This document shows positions 46,054 through 58,400 of a stretch of 64,000 nt of DNA, piece after piece. Below the pieces are notes generated by a model. It had not been told where the DNA came from and searched no databases. It was given only the letters and a program-made list of their open reading frames with translations. Origin of the DNA: Terana coerulea (Eukaryota; Basidiomycota; Agaricomycetes; Polyporales; Phanerochaetaceae); NCBI GenBank assembly GCA_024811115.1, contig JAKOGH010000708.1, positions 62,001-126,000 on the forward strand, read 5' to 3'. A program made the translations under genes and the position numbers. Position 1 is the first letter of the stretch. The number at the start of each line of letters is the position of its first letter.

Positions 46054-47399
46054 ATGAATCTCAGGAAAGGCCTGGCGTCGTTAGCAGCAGTGGCAGTCGG
46101 CCTCGCTAGCATCCCCGCCACCACAGCCTGGGGCGCGGCCGGGCACGAGATCGTGGCGACGATTGCGCAGATATACCTGCACGACACCGCGCTCGCCAAC
46201 GTCTGCGACGTCCTCCAGTACGGCGGCCTCAACTCGTCCGCGTCGCCCTCGCGGTCCGCTGCAGCGGCGCAGCTTTGGCCGCCGTGCTACCTTTCGAAGT
46301 TCGCCGCGTGGGCGGACCAGGTGCGCGGGCAGCCGCGGTACCGGCGCACGGCGCCGATGCACTACATCGGCGCGCTCGACGACCACCCCGGTGCGTCCTG
46401 TGCGTTCCCCGGCGAGAAGGGGTGGGCGGGGCGGCGGGACGTGAACGTGTTGGGCGCGGTGCGGAACATGACGAACATCTTGGTCGGGTACACGGACGGG
46501 GTGTATAATGACGAGGTCGGGGAGGAGGCTCTGAAGTTCCTCATCCATTTCGTGGGGGACATGCACATGCCGCTGCACCTCACGGGCAGGGACCGCGGCG
46601 GGAACGGTGCAAAGGTCACGTTCGACGGGAGAGTCACCAGTGAGTCTCTTTGGCTATCCGCATAGGAAGAAGAAGCAAAAATTGATGCTGACATGGGCAC
46701 GTAGACTTGCATTCGGTGTGGGACGGCCTCCTCATCGCCCAAGCCCTCCGCACCATCCCGTCCAACTACACCCGCCGTTTCCCGCACGGCTCGACCAAGA
46801 TCGACGTCGAGCCGCATCTCCGGCGCGACACGATCTACGACCCGTATGTCCGCCGCCTCATGTACGAGGGCATGGGCGTCGGCCGTGAGCCAGGGCGGTT
46901 CGAGGACGCCGCGCCCGCTTGGCTCGCCTGCCCCGCCCCAGAGGCTCAGGCATCACAACAAACATCGTCCTTCTGGAACACCCTGCAGACGACGCTCGGC
47001 CTTCGGCACGCGCGTGACGAAGACCGGTGGGACGACGGCGTGCTGTGCCCCTTCGCGTGGTCGACGGCGCAGCACGCGCTGAACTGCGACTTGCCCGTCT
47101 GGCCGGCCGAGCTCGACCAGCCGCCGCACGACGCCGAGGCCGGCGACGATGCATCAGCACACGCGCACGACAACGAGGATTTTGACCACTTCTTTTCTGC
47201 GCCGCGCGGCCGGCCCCATCCCGACCTCGTCGAGCTCGACACGCCCGAGTACGCGGGCAAGATTCGCGCGGACTGGGTCGTCGAGCGGTTGCTCACGATG
47301 GCTGGGATCAGGCTTGCGGGTATCCTGAACGGACTGTTCATGGATGGGCAGGCACTTGAAGATAGCGATTGCGGCTTTTTACCTATCGTCCCTGTGTAA
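46054..47399 (+). CDS. Secreted S1/P1-type nuclease
   Basis: Zinc-dependent nuclease cutting single-stranded nucleic acids, with 3'-nucleotidase activity in the family. Two exons (46054-46639 and 46705-47399) give 426 residues. The signal peptide ends at ...ATTA, so the mature protein begins WGAAGHEIVATIA, as required because the N-terminal Trp is a zinc ligand. Other ligand motifs are MHYIGALDDHP, FLIHFVGDMHMPLH, GRDRGGNGAKV and NLHSVWDGLLI. An acidic, His/Asp-rich insertion (about residues 345-370, DAEAGDDASAHAHDNEDFDH) precedes the last helices and lengthens the protein beyond the usual 290-330 residues. Confidence 0.9.
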
Positions 47400-48149
47400 A
47401 TCTCACCATTCCCGGTCACCCATTTTCTACATTGGCCGTGTCGTAGCATTTTCCCTATATTTCTCCTCAACGCTCTTGGATTGTACCAGTAACACGGACC
47501 TGTAAAGTAGACTTGTACATCTTCAGACTTATTGGCTCATTGTTTTTCTGTGAGGAGCGTTCAGGTAGTACAACCGACTTGCTCTGGCCTACTACCGCCG
47601 CGTAAGCGTCGAGGGCGGCCCCTCAGGTCAAGATTTGCAACTGTAGTCTAGCGCTCCACAGAGGAAATGCCTTCGGCACGCCAGTGTTATACCGGCAGTG
47701 GGGGCTCCCTAAACGTTCACTGCAACAATGATTTATGGCATAGATTGTCGCTCCCATCTTGGTGTACCCACTAAAACCCTGGGTGGCCTATCCAATTTTC
47801 AGGAAGGTTGCTACAATCAGTCAGCACTCGTTTGCAGTACCATTTTACTTGGGATTGCTTTCTTACCGAAGCGCGAGTTGGTCATAATCTGGTACTTGTT
47901 GACTCATTGATGACATATTCAATTGCATAGCGTGAATGAATGTGAAACAACAATTCATTATGTACGTTAGTTTGTAGTGCCCAATAATATCTAGCTTCCC
48001 AGTTGACCACAGATAAATAGTGTCCGCCAGATAAACCCCCAAGAGCCCAAGAGAAAGCCACTGCGACAAGTGATACAAAACATGGAAGCCCAGCTCATGA
48101 CAGCAGATGAACAAAAACTCCATGAATGCCTGCAAGTTGAAGCAAGCGA
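47400..48149. other. Intergenic, nothing recognised
   Basis: Convergent 3' flanks of the nuclease and the peroxidase genes. AT-rich, without a supportable gene. Confidence 0.4.
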
Positions 48150-49553
48150 TTATGCACTGGCAACCGAAGGGAAGGGGCTGCTGCACGACTGGTCGACGTC
48201 GTCGGGACCAGTGCCGGTGGGGTACACGGCCGAGACGGTGATGCCCTGCGCGGACGGGATGACCTCCGAGCAGTCGACGAGCGCGCTCGTGTCCTGGCCG
48301 AGCACGGCGAGCTTCGCCATCGCGCTCTTGAACGAGCTCTGCATCCCCGACTGGTTATCTGCCCGACCACGCCATGAGCACTCCTGTCCAACAGACAGTT
48401 TAAGCCAACAGGACACGCACCGACGAAAGGACTGCCAGGTGCAGGCGGTCCGCGAATCGTGCGCGAGCGCAAAGTCGGACTGGAGGCGGAAGCTCGCCCT
48501 TGAACGGCGCCTCGACCTCGCCCGACGCGCCGGTGGACGTGCCGGGGAACGTGGTGCCGTTCAGCAGAGTCTCGAGGAAGAACTGCGAGTCGAAGACGCC
48601 GTTGGTCGTGTCCAGCGGCGTGCCGACCGCGGCGGGGTCGGTGGTCACCGTCACGGCGATCGAATGCCTGTGCGTTGAGACACATCAGTTGAGAGCGACA
48701 ACGGATAAACGGGACGTCAGAGTGGACTCACGAGGCAAGCAGGGCAACGAGCGAGGGGGCGTCGAGGCCAGCGTCAGCGAACCGGGCAACGAGAGAGTCG
48801 GCAGAGTCGGAGGCTCTCGGAAGCAGATCAGGCGCTGCCGCGACAGGATTGGGCCGCCCTGCGAAAAGATCTTCAGTCTAGGCACGCAAGAACGGAGGAT
48901 AGAGTTCGACCGCTTACCGTGAAGGTACTCCAGCGTGGGAGAGCCTGGGCAGTTGCTCAGCGCGACGGCACCGGCAAACTGAATGCTAATAAGGAAAGAA
49001 GCGCTGTGGTTAGATCCGTCGCCAACTGCAGAACCTAGGGGCACGTACAAGTCACCGGGCGTCATGTTGAACTGGGCCGGCATGTTCTTTATGGTGGCGA
49101 CAAAGCCAGAGATGCCGCCGATGTTGGGCTCGTACTGGAGCTCAGTGTCCGAGAAGGTGATGATTGAGCCGTCCGCTCCGCCGCCACCTTGGGTCTGGGA
49201 GATTCCTGAAACGGGCGCAGAGTGAGCACGACAGAAAGCGTGTAGGGTAAGGCGACGCGTACCGATGGCGTCGTGGAACGTCAGACGCACGGCTCCGTGA
49301 GCGTTCTTGCCGCACGAGTTGGCGAAGAGGCTGGACTGAAGCTCGTCGCGGACGGCGAACAGCGGGCAGCACGCCGCGTTCGTCGCCGTGTTCACGCCGT
49401 CGGGGCAAGCGACCCGGCGCGTGAGCGCAGCTGCAGCGGAAACGGTGGCACCGTCAGCGGCGGTCGCGGCATATACATCCAGCGTGGCTCACCTTGGGCG
49501 ACCTGGGGAGCGAGAGCCGCGGCGGCGAGGACAGCGAGCACCTTGAAAGACAT
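48150..49553 (-). CDS. Class II fungal peroxidase, generic type
   Basis: Secreted haem peroxidase. Exon 1 from ATG 49553-49551 encodes the signal peptide (MSFKVLAVLAAAALAPQVAQ). Exon 2 has VACPDGVNTATNAACC and GAVRLTFHDAIG (distal Arg and His). Later exons carry GGGGADGSIITF, FIQFAGAVALSNCPG, PSLVALLASHSIAVTV (proximal His) and VFDSQFFLETLLNG, and the C-terminus ends ...SPFPSVASA. By the versatile-peroxidase numbering, the Mn-site positions 36, 40 and 175 read Lys, Gly and Val instead of Glu, Glu and Asp, and position 164 is Ala instead of Trp. It therefore fits a generic peroxidase, neither MnP nor LiP/VP. Two extra bases (near 48495 and 48433) shift the frame within one exon, possibly sequence errors. 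Confidence 0.85.
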
Positions 49554-49647
49554 CCTGGCGAGATCAGCTGGCTGTGGTAGTGCGGTGTGGAAGAGCTGGG
49601 CGGAGGACGAGTGCGTCTTGGTCGCTTCACCTGCCATCCGTGTCAGC

Positions 49648-49653
49648 TTTATA
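49648..49653 (-). promoter_or_regulatory. TATA box of peroxidase gene
   Basis: GGTATAAAG on the minus strand, about 95 bases upstream of the ATG at 49553. Confidence 0.5.
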
Positions 49654-49659
49654 CCTGCA

Positions 49660-51000
49660 CGCTTGGGCGCATTTGGGCGGGCTGCCTCCCTAATGGGGCG
49701 GAAACAAGCAGAACGCCGAGGCGGTACTCCCGTACGTAACATCAAATCAGGGAAGGGCGCGTTGGCCGTGGCAAGCGGTGCAGTGCCTAGACCGAAAGTT
49801 TGGCGAGCCCGCCGTGATGGGTGTCGTTACGTGACCGCGGCGGCATCGAACAGGAGGCCTAACTCAAATCCACAAACGCTTGGACCCTGAGTGACCCTGA
49901 GCGACCCTGTTAGGGACGCACGGCCTACGCGCTCCTGCTGCAGGTACCGAGTCACAACAATTCGCGGGCATGAGCTCCACCTAATGATTTCGGAGTGCAC
50001 TAACATACGATCTAGTGGTACCACTGGATATTTCGCGCAGTAGGCTGCCCGGCTGCGGACAGAGATCTTCACGACCGCTTTCACTGGCGTCCGTCAATCG
50101 TAGGAGCGCAACCAGCTGAGGGCCCGTCCATTGGAACACCTCTCCTGATGAGCGGGCTCTCGAGCTCGGACTTAGGGGTCAGGGCCCGATCGTCCCTTCA
50201 CAGGAGCATTAGCATGAGACCTACGAATAAACGAAATGACGCACGGCCGAGACTCGCGCTACCGGCTCGGTACAGGGGAGTCCAATATCCCTCCGTTTCA
50301 TGGTGGGTGCCTACGCCGATGCGCGGTTGACAAAAACCCTGCACGGGTTCGGGACCGGCCTCAGGAGCAGTAAGACATCTCTTCTGCGCTGGCACCGAAA
50401 GGATGGAACGAGCCCCTAATGCGCTCCCACAGTCTAATGTTCAACAAGATGTGGCTAGACTAGGGCTGTCAGTCCACCGTCTTTGCCCGCGACCAGCGTG
50501 CGACAGGCATATCGGCCAGTCGGCTGACATGCAGGCTGACATGCAGCAAAAGGCATCTGCGCGACCCCGGGGCTGACCTCTCTGCCCATCGTCCGTGTGC
50601 AGATTCCCAAGGCCACCCGTGTCACCGCACCCAAGCGAACAGTACCTGATCCAGATAAATGCGTGAGCGCCTTGAATCGAGCAGAGAGATCTGTCAGCGT
50701 ACTTTTACTGCTCCGGTTGGGAAGGCCATAGCCAGTCAAAGTAGCGCGGTTGGCAGCAGAGACGGCAGCTCGAGAGGTGACATCGACGCCCGGGGCGCGT
50801 ACCATGGAACTGTCAAAGTGCGTAGGATCAAAGCCACGTGCACGGGTGCTTCTGTTGAGCGGCGCCGGCTTTGGCAGGTCTGGTCGTTGAGCGGGGGCTT
50901 CACACGCTTGTGTAGCGCTGCTGAGATGTTTCATCGCATGAGGACAAGTGTACAAAGTTAGCAACGGAGCAGTAAAATTCTAGACAACGAGTCGGCGACA
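49660..51000. other. Intergenic, no supported gene
   Basis: Contains a minus-strand open frame (50455-50964) without resemblance to known families, and short direct repeats such as GCTGACATGCA at about 50520-50545 and GAGTGACCCTGAGCGACCCTG near 49890. No convincing splice structure. Confidence 0.35.
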
Positions 51001-53098
51001 TCACACCTCTACAGATCCCCATACTTGCCTATGCTCCGAGCCATCCTCGGGCGCCGGGGTGTACTCAAGCAAGCCGGGGATGATACCATTGGTTGTCCTC
51101 GTACTGCCCCGGCCAATCCCTCCTCGTCCCCGCCCTCGTCCTACTGCCGTGCCCCTGCTCAGCACACGCCCCCGACCTCTACCGGACGTGACCGCAGCCC
51201 TCACGCCCCGCCTCTCCTTATTCTCCTTCCCCGCCTTCCCCTCTCTGTCCTTCTCCTTCTCGCGCGCCTTCCGCGCGTCCTCCTCCCTCGCTGTCCACCA
51301 TGTCCACCAGCCCGCTCTTCGTCAGCCGCGCCATCCTGCGCTCCGCGCGCTGCATGCGCTTCCGGTGCAGCGGGTGCGCCGGGTACGGCGTCACGGCGCT
51401 GAACGCGAACGGGAAGAGCGCAGAGTCGGAGTGGTACGACACCGAGGCCGACGATGCGTGGGAGGAAGACGAGGCGAACGAAGCGTCGGTGTCCGCGTCG
51501 CTCGGCGGGTGGCACGCCGGGTCGCATGGATCCGATGAGGGCAGCGTGGGTGCCTCCGACGGCTGTCTTGGCCGCGCACGCGGTGGTCGCGGCGGCGAGG
51601 GGTCCGGCGGCGGAGACTGCTGGCGTGGCCGGGCACGCTCGCGCGCAGACTCGCGCTGCAGGAAGGTCTGGAAGGCGTCGGGCTGGTTCCACCTGTCCAC
51701 CTGCGCCTGCGTGAACGGCACCGCTCCCAGGCGTGGGTCGGCTCCGTGCTCGGGATGAGCAATGCACTGCGACTCATGCCCATGGTCGCTCGGCGCCAGG
51801 TGTGCGATGCGCACCAGAGGGCCGGAGAGGCCTTGGGCTAGGAACACGAAGGGCGAGTTGCCGACGCCTTTGCGTGGAGGCACCGGCAGCGTGTTTGCGG
51901 TGATATGCACGGAGATATGGGGCCGATGGTTCTGTACGCAATTAGCACCACGTACCAAACCACAACTTACAGCGAATCTCAAAACAATAGACTCGGGTGG
52001 CCGACGACATGTATGGCTCAACGCGCCCGGCAGGCGGGTCAAATGTGTAGAACACCACCCAAAGGGTGGGCACCTTCACGGTGTGCAGTGGGGTCTGCGG
52101 TCGATGTTGGAGCTTTTTCTATTTCGCGCTTGTCTGCCAGGCGCTCGGAGCCATAAGTCCCAGCAGCCCGCAGAGTCTATTGTTTTGAGATTCGCTGTAT
52201 GCACAAGAGCTGCACTCACGTAAATGATGCCTCTCTCGAGGCTTGGCCCTCGCGTCCAGACCTGACCCAGCGTGAAGTCGTCCTCCGCTTCCCAGCGCCA
52301 CTCCCCTTTCTCCACATCCTCGTCTTCCAGAGTCTTGGGCAGAACAGACGAGCAGGACGCGGCGCTAGTCGGCTCGAGGAGATCACGGAAGAGGCTGCGC
52401 TCGCGGACGCTGGAGAGCTTGGTTCGGACGTTCGCACCAGGCCTGATGACCCCGGGCTTGATGGCGTCGCGGTACATGGTTACGTGCCGCAGGACCTCGA
52501 AATAGTGCCCGCCCCAGGGCTGCGTCGGCGGGGATGCGCGGCCGGGCAATGTCGTACGCGCGCGCCCCTTACCCTTCCCTTGGCTAGCGGCGCTGGTGCT
52601 GCCGCTGCCGGGGTGGAGCGACGCCGCGCTAGTTGATGCAGCTGCCAGAGGCGGTGATGCGTGATACTGAGTGATGTCCGACGCGAAAAGGTAGAGGATG
52701 AGTTTGTGCAGGTGGCGGAAGGTGTAGTTGAGCGGCACTTGGGCGACCCGGTACACACCGCCCCTGTCGCGCCGCTTGCCCAGCACGCCCCCAGCCGCTT
52801 GCTCGCTGCTATCAACCAGCTGAAACCGGAGGCACAGATGTTTTCCAAAGCTGGTTGGGCGCGGAAGTTCGAGGGCTTGCAGGGAGCGCTTGAGGCCGAA
52901 GGGGTTCGTGGGCGAGTCCAGGGGAACGGTAAGCGGGGTGCGGCCGGTCGTGTAGTACGCGAACGGCGTGGAAAACATGGACGAGCGCCGTGGCCGGATT
53001 GGCGAAGAGACGGAGTGTCCGTGCGTGTGTCGTTTGGGAGGCGGCGAAGAGGGTGTCGGCGACTCGCTGTCGTAATGTTCTCTGGAACGTTTAGCCAT
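51001..53098 (-). CDS. pRiA4b ORF-3-like domain protein
   Basis: Probably a basidiomycete protein with the plasmid pRiA4b ORF-3-like fold, of unknown function. The ATG at 53098-53096 opens MAKRSREHYDSESPTPSS and a Ser/Pro-rich leader. Domain text follows: KHLCLRFQLVD, VYRVAQVPLNYTFRHLHKLI, HYFEVLRHVTMYRDAIKPGV and WRWEAEDDFTLGQVW. Exon 1 ends at ERGIIY with a GTGAGT donor near 52219. Exon 2 begins near 51933 with NHRPHISVHITANT and runs through a Ser/Asp-rich part, an Arg/Glu/Lys-rich helix and an Arg/Gly repeat region (SGRGRGRVLSRGTAVGRGRG) to TGA 51003-51001. One extra base near 51296 breaks the frame. The intron contains an inverted-repeat element. Confidence 0.6.
51968..52199. mobile_element. 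232-base foldback element inside an intron
   Basis: TACAGCGAATCTCAAAACAA plus TAGACTC (27 bases, 51968-51994) is repeated perfectly in inverted orientation at 52173-52199. About 50 further bases inward on each arm are still recognisably complementary. It lies wholly within the 51934-52219 intron of the pRiA4b ORF-3-like gene. Without it the intron would be about 54 bases, the normal size here. No target-site duplication was obvious. Confidence 0.65.
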
Positions 53099-53767
53099 GC
53101 CGGCCAAGTACTGAAGTCGCCTTGTATGCGCACAAAGAGAGTCAGTGGTGTGTGGCCGCCGTGACGTTGACGTTACAGAGAGAAATGAAGAGTAGGTTTA
53201 GAGAGAAAATAGGTGTAAAGGACCAAGCTGGACCAAGGCCTCTGAGTCGCGTGGCGTAGCTAAATTGTCAACAAGCGCGATCACGCGTTTGGCCGGGCCG
53301 AGACCGCCACGCGTCGCGCTGTTACGCGTCACACCATCCATTCCATAGACCCTAGTGTAGGGGTATACGTGCCCATTCTTGTGGTAGAGAAAAACAGAGA
53401 TTTATTGACGGGAATTACAGAATGGAGCCTGCAAGTACAGACCCCAGTTTTACCAAGGTTCTGTCTATCTGGCTCGGAACATCCGAGGGCCACTTCACTA
53501 GGCCAGTAATAGGTTGAATATATCTCATGTCTGGATTTTAGACGGACCGCATGGGCACCTTTCAGTTCAGTCATTTCATGGGCGGGTACCTGAGCCTTGA
53601 AGCTTAAAGGTGCCTCATCCAAGGCTACTTTTAGAGTCACAGGGAGAAGAAGCGGGTGTCGGGCGACTCGAAAGCGTAAAGCAGACGCCTCCAAGCAGTT
53701 TCAGGTTGAGAATTGACATTTTCATCATGCAAAGCCAAGCAACCGGAGCAGTAAACAAGCGACAGCC

Positions 53768-54412
53768 TTACGCACGGGAGCAGCATGCCTGCACTCTGAA
53801 AGCCCCACCAGAGCCTCCTACATCGCAGCTGCTGTCGTCCGTAGGCGAGCAGTTCCAGTGAGCTCCCACGGTATCTACCGCCCCCGTCGGCCTGTAATGC
53901 GACAATCGTGTGAGCAAACTCATATCTCGCACGATCAGCGGGGGACGAGGGCTCACTTGTGGTTGCCGTCGCACGACACCGAAGCACCCCCGTGATATCC
54001 ACCCTTGCACATCTGATTCGTGTCCTGCGTAAGGCCGTTCTGGGCGATGAGCTTGCAGTTGTTGGTCATCAAGAAACCGCTGTATTCGTTGAAAGAGCGT
54101 GCGGGCCCTGTAAACTACGAATGAAAAATCAGCGTTTAGTTTGTAAACACAGGAGACACAGAACGTACCATCTGAAGCTGTAGAATAGAACACGGATCAC
54201 GGCGGTCAGCCTCAACCATTTATTACAGTAGTGCAAGCAATACGTACGAATTCAGATCCAACAGCTGGAAAAGCCTTGTCAGCACGCAAGTGGAGCAAAA
54301 ATAAGCCTGAGAACGCACCCATTTGACCCGGAGCACATACAGCCAGTGCTTGTTGAGCAGCACCCAAAATAACGGAGGCATAAACGAGGGCGGTCCGGCC
54401 GCTGAAGTACAT
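53768..54412 (-). CDS. Small secreted cysteine-rich protein
   Basis: Function not recognised. The ATG at 54412-54410 opens a signal peptide (MYFSGRTALVYASVILGAAQ, cleavage likely after ...QALA). Splicing through two tiny exons (17 and 9 bases) leads to FTGPARSFNEYSGFLMTNNC, QDTNQMCKGGYHGGASVSCD, GAHWNCSPTDDSSC and FRVQACCSRA, ending at TAA 53770-53768. The mature part is about 110 residues with about eight cysteines, in the size and composition range of secreted effector-like proteins or surface proteins. TATAAG lies 86 bases upstream of the ATG. Confidence 0.65.
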
Positions 54413-54497
54413 CGTGAATCAAACGTGAAGAAAAAGGGGGATAAAGAAAAGCAAGGGGAGACGTCAAGCCTGAGGGGCGATGGTAGCGGGAGGCTTG

Positions 54498-54505
54498 CTT
54501 ATAAG
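54498..54505 (-). promoter_or_regulatory. TATA box of the small secreted protein gene
   Basis: CTTATAAG, palindromic, about 90 bases upstream of the ATG at 54412. Confidence 0.4.
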
Positions 54506-54509
54506 TTAT

Positions 54510-55491
54510 TGGCTTTCCTCGGCCCCGTGCCTCGCGGAAACGCCGACACCGATCGCTGCGCTTCGTTCAATTGTCGCCAGGGGTCTACTGAGACAATGCT
54601 GTGCTCGCCTATCTTGCTTGCATGCTAAGGGTAAACGGCAGAACGCAACGAGGTGCGAGTACGTACAGGACGTGAACCAAGTGACTCGGTTGCTTGCCTA
54701 CTTTCTGTTTTGCTCTTCAGACATGGTAAGATTAGCTCATCAGAGAAGTAAACATATCGAACGAGATGGTAGAAAATCAGGACGGCTGCGGTGAGGCCAG
54801 CACAGATCGGTGCATGATTCTCATGTCGAGCGTCACAGCATGCGAATCTTTCTGTGGGGTAAGAGCATCTGTATCAGTGATGCCTTCCCGACGTGCCAAG
54901 TTGAAACATGACGATCAGGTAACTAGTTGTTCTTACGTTACATCTGACTCCCGAGGCCCGAGAGCTATCCAGCACATTTGGGGTCTCCTGTCAGCAGCAA
55001 GCTTCATGTATTTCTTTGCGTTTGAACTGAGGCGCGGAGGATCGATGCAGTCGGATTTAAGGTGCTAGTGGACAAGATCAAACCTGAACGGATCGGAAGA
55101 CGAACAATGCGCAATTGATGGAAAGCGGGGTTACCGCGGGCAGCTCACGTGGCCGCCACAAAGCCACTACACCAAGAACGGGAAAACCGTGATAAGCCTC
55201 GACATGATCTGAACCGGAACTCGGCCTCGCCACGAGGACCCGTCTTGTGGCGGTCTCGTCGCGACCTGAAGGGTCAATTTCGAGTCCTTCATCTCAGTAC
55301 CAATATTGGGCTACCTCCAAACCCTTTATTCCCACACAGAAAGCAACAGTTTAACGACTATGCCGAAGAAGGCCGAAATCTGGCAGAACCTATGAAAATC
55401 TTGGCGCCCAAACCGAGTCATTGAGCACTGGGTGAGATCATACACGAAATGCTCTTTACACCGCGCTCTATCCCGCTCACCACCACCCAAA
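54510..55491. other. Intergenic, nothing recognised
   Basis: Divergent flanks of the small secreted protein gene and Lys2. Open frames here are short and without splice support. Confidence 0.35.
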
Positions 55492-58400
55492 ATGGCAGAT
55501 GCACGCCTCGCGCGTGTTGTATCACGCCTCCAAAACCTCCCTGAAATCTCATTGCCCACCGATTACCCTAGACAACTCGGAGGAAGCAGACTCGTCGAAG
55601 CGGCCCTCTCTGCAGATCTCTCTGAACAGACGTGCCTGAGTCTCTTGAAGCTTGCCTCTGTACAACGAAAACGAAGGAGAAGAAGACGAGGATACACCTG
55701 AAATCAACACTCCTTCAGCCTTTCAATTACTCTTGTCTGCGTTCTCCGTGCTGCTACATCGGTATACCGGCGAGACGGATCTACTCATAGGGTCGTCGTC
55801 CGCGTCAGCACAAGACTCTCTCGTTCTTCGGATACCAGTGGACCCGAACGATGCCTTCTGGGCTGTCGTACGCAAGGTGCAGCAGGTTGAGAGGGAGGCA
55901 GAGGCGGATGCAGTACCCTATGAGAGCATCGTGCGTGCGCTATTCACGGACAAGTCTGGCGTCGTGGACAGCTCCCGTCCCCTCTTCCGAGTTCGCTTCT
56001 TTGACGAGACCGACAAACCTGGAGAAAGCTTTGTCAGAAGCACAAGCCTCACCTCCGACCTCACCGTGTTCATCACGCGGCAGCCCGAGACCAACACCCG
56101 GTCGTCTCTCACTCCCCACTTCTCCCTTCGAATCATCTACAACTCTCTGCTTTTCAGCCAAGCGCGCATCTCGTTTATTTTCGCCCAGCTCTCTGTTCTC
56201 ATTCGCAAGGTCGCCAGCAGCCCGCTGTCTGCAGTCGGTTCTGTCCCTTTGCTCACTCCCGCTCAACGGGCTTTGCTCCCTGACCCGACCGAGGACCTGA
56301 ACTGGTGCGACTTCAAGGGTGCCATCCCAGACATCTTCTCAAGAAATGCAAAGCAGTTTCCTGACCGCCCGTGCGTTATCCAATGCTTGCCGTCGCCGGA
56401 CTTAAGCACGCAGGAGAAGATCACCTTCAGCTATAGCCAGATACTCCGGGCATCCAACATCCTAGCCCACCATTTGTTCCAAGGAGGTGTCCAGAGGGAA
56501 GAGGTCGTGATGGTATATGCCTACCGGAGCGTGGAGCTGGTTGTGGCGGTTATGGCGATCCTGAAGGCAGGAGGTACTTTCTCAGTAATTGGTATGTAAA
56601 CCCTCCACTCTGAATCATGACACCAAACGAACAAACGCAGACCCTGCATATCCTCCGAATCGGCAGATTATTTACCTACAAGTTGCACAACCGCGTGCAC
56701 TCATCGTGCTGAAGGGCGCGGGCAAAATTGGGCCCACCGTTCGCGAGTTTATTAAGAACGAAGTGCAGGGTTCGCGTAGAAGTTCCTGCTCTTGAGCTGC
56801 TACACGACGGCACGATTCTCGGAGGAAGCACAGACGACGCGACAGACGTCCTGACGCCTCAGCACTCCTTTGCTGACGCAAACCCGGATATTCCTCTCGG
56901 CCCTGACAGTGTTGGTACTTTGTCGTTTACGAGCGGAAGCACGGGTATACCCAAGGGTGTGAAGGGACGACATTACAGCTTGACGCACTTCTTCCCGTGG
57001 ATGGGTCAGCGATTCGGATTGGACGAAACCTCCAGATTTACGATGTTGAGTGGCATTGCCCATGATCCCATCCAACGAGATAGTACGCATACATCCAGCT
57101 AAATCACTTTCAATGGACTTAGAGAGCATTTTCCAGTGTTCACGCCGCTGTTTTTCGGCGCGCAGCTCTATGTGCCTACCGCAGACGACATCGGCACGCC
57201 TGGTCGCCTCGCGGAATGGATGGCCGACAATGAGGTCACCGTCACCCATCTGACCCCCGCCATGGGTCAGCTGCTTTCCGCTCAGGCGACACGACAGATT
57301 CCCGCCCTGCAAAACGCGTTCTTCGTCGGCGACATTCTCACCAAGCGCGATTGCCTGCGGTTGCAAGCCCTGGCGGCGAACGTGAATATCATCAACATGT
57401 ACGGCACGACGGAGACCCAGCGCGCGGTCTCGTACTTCTTGATCCCGAGCGTTAGCGAGGACCCCACGTTCCTCGCGACGCAGAAGGACGTGATGCCGGC
57501 TGGGCAGGGCATGATCGACGTCCAGCTGCTCGTCGTGAACAGGAACGACAAGAACGTGCCGTGTGCTGTTGGCGAGGTCGGCGAGATATACGTGCGGTCG
57601 GGTGGACTCGCAGAGGGTTATCTCGACTCCGTCGCAACGGGGGAGAAGTTCGTCTATAACTGGTTTTCTGCCAACAGTCTTCCTCGCGAGGACACCATCC
57701 GCAACCCTCCTTCAGGGAAAGCTGGACCTGAAGCAGACCACTGGAAGGGCATTCGGGACAGGATGTATCGCTCTGGGGATCTAGGCCGGTATCTACCTAG
57801 TGGCATTGTCGAATGTACAGGACGTGCGGACGATCAAGTCAAGATTCGTGGCTTCCGCATTGAGCTCGGCGAGATCGACACACACCTCAGTCAGCACTCC
57901 CTCATCCGAGAAAATGTGACACTGGTGCGACGAGACAAGGACGAGGAGAAGATTCTCATTTCCTACTTTGTCCCAGTCAATGGTCCGGCGTTGGACGGAT
58001 TTGCAAGCGACATCGGGGATGAAGATGATCGGAGTCTCGTTGGTGGTATGAGGAAGTACAGACGTCTGATTAAGGACATCCGAGACTACTTAAAGACTAA
58101 GCTGCCTTCACACTCTATTCCCTCTCGTAAGCGTTCACAGGCGCTCTTCTGTGGGAATGACTGCTCACCAGCTGCGTCCAGTGTTCGTGCCTCTTGGACG
58201 TATGCCCCTCAACCCCAACGGCAAGATCGACAAGCCTGCGCTGCCCTTCCCTGATACCGCCCAGCTCGCCTCACACGACTCTCGTCAATCGGGAACAGGA
58301 CCCTCGGCGAACCCCACGGAGGAAGCCATGCGGGCTATCTGGTCCAGTGTCCTGCCCAATGCTCCTTCACCGATTCCTCTGGACGAGAACTTCTTCGATC

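Noticed and set aside
46081..46578. 165-residue open frame on the minus strand
   Set aside because: Antisense shadow of the S1/P1 nuclease exon 1.
50455..50964. 169-residue minus-strand open frame
   Set aside because: It opens at TTG; an internal ATG exists but there is no domain, signal peptide or splice context.
51300..51758. Plus-strand open frames opposite the pRiA4b-like gene
   Set aside because: Shadows of the Arg/Glu/Ser-rich second exon on the minus strand.
53329..53694. 121-residue minus-strand open frame
   Set aside because: It starts at TTG and lies in the probable 3' flank of the small secreted protein gene.
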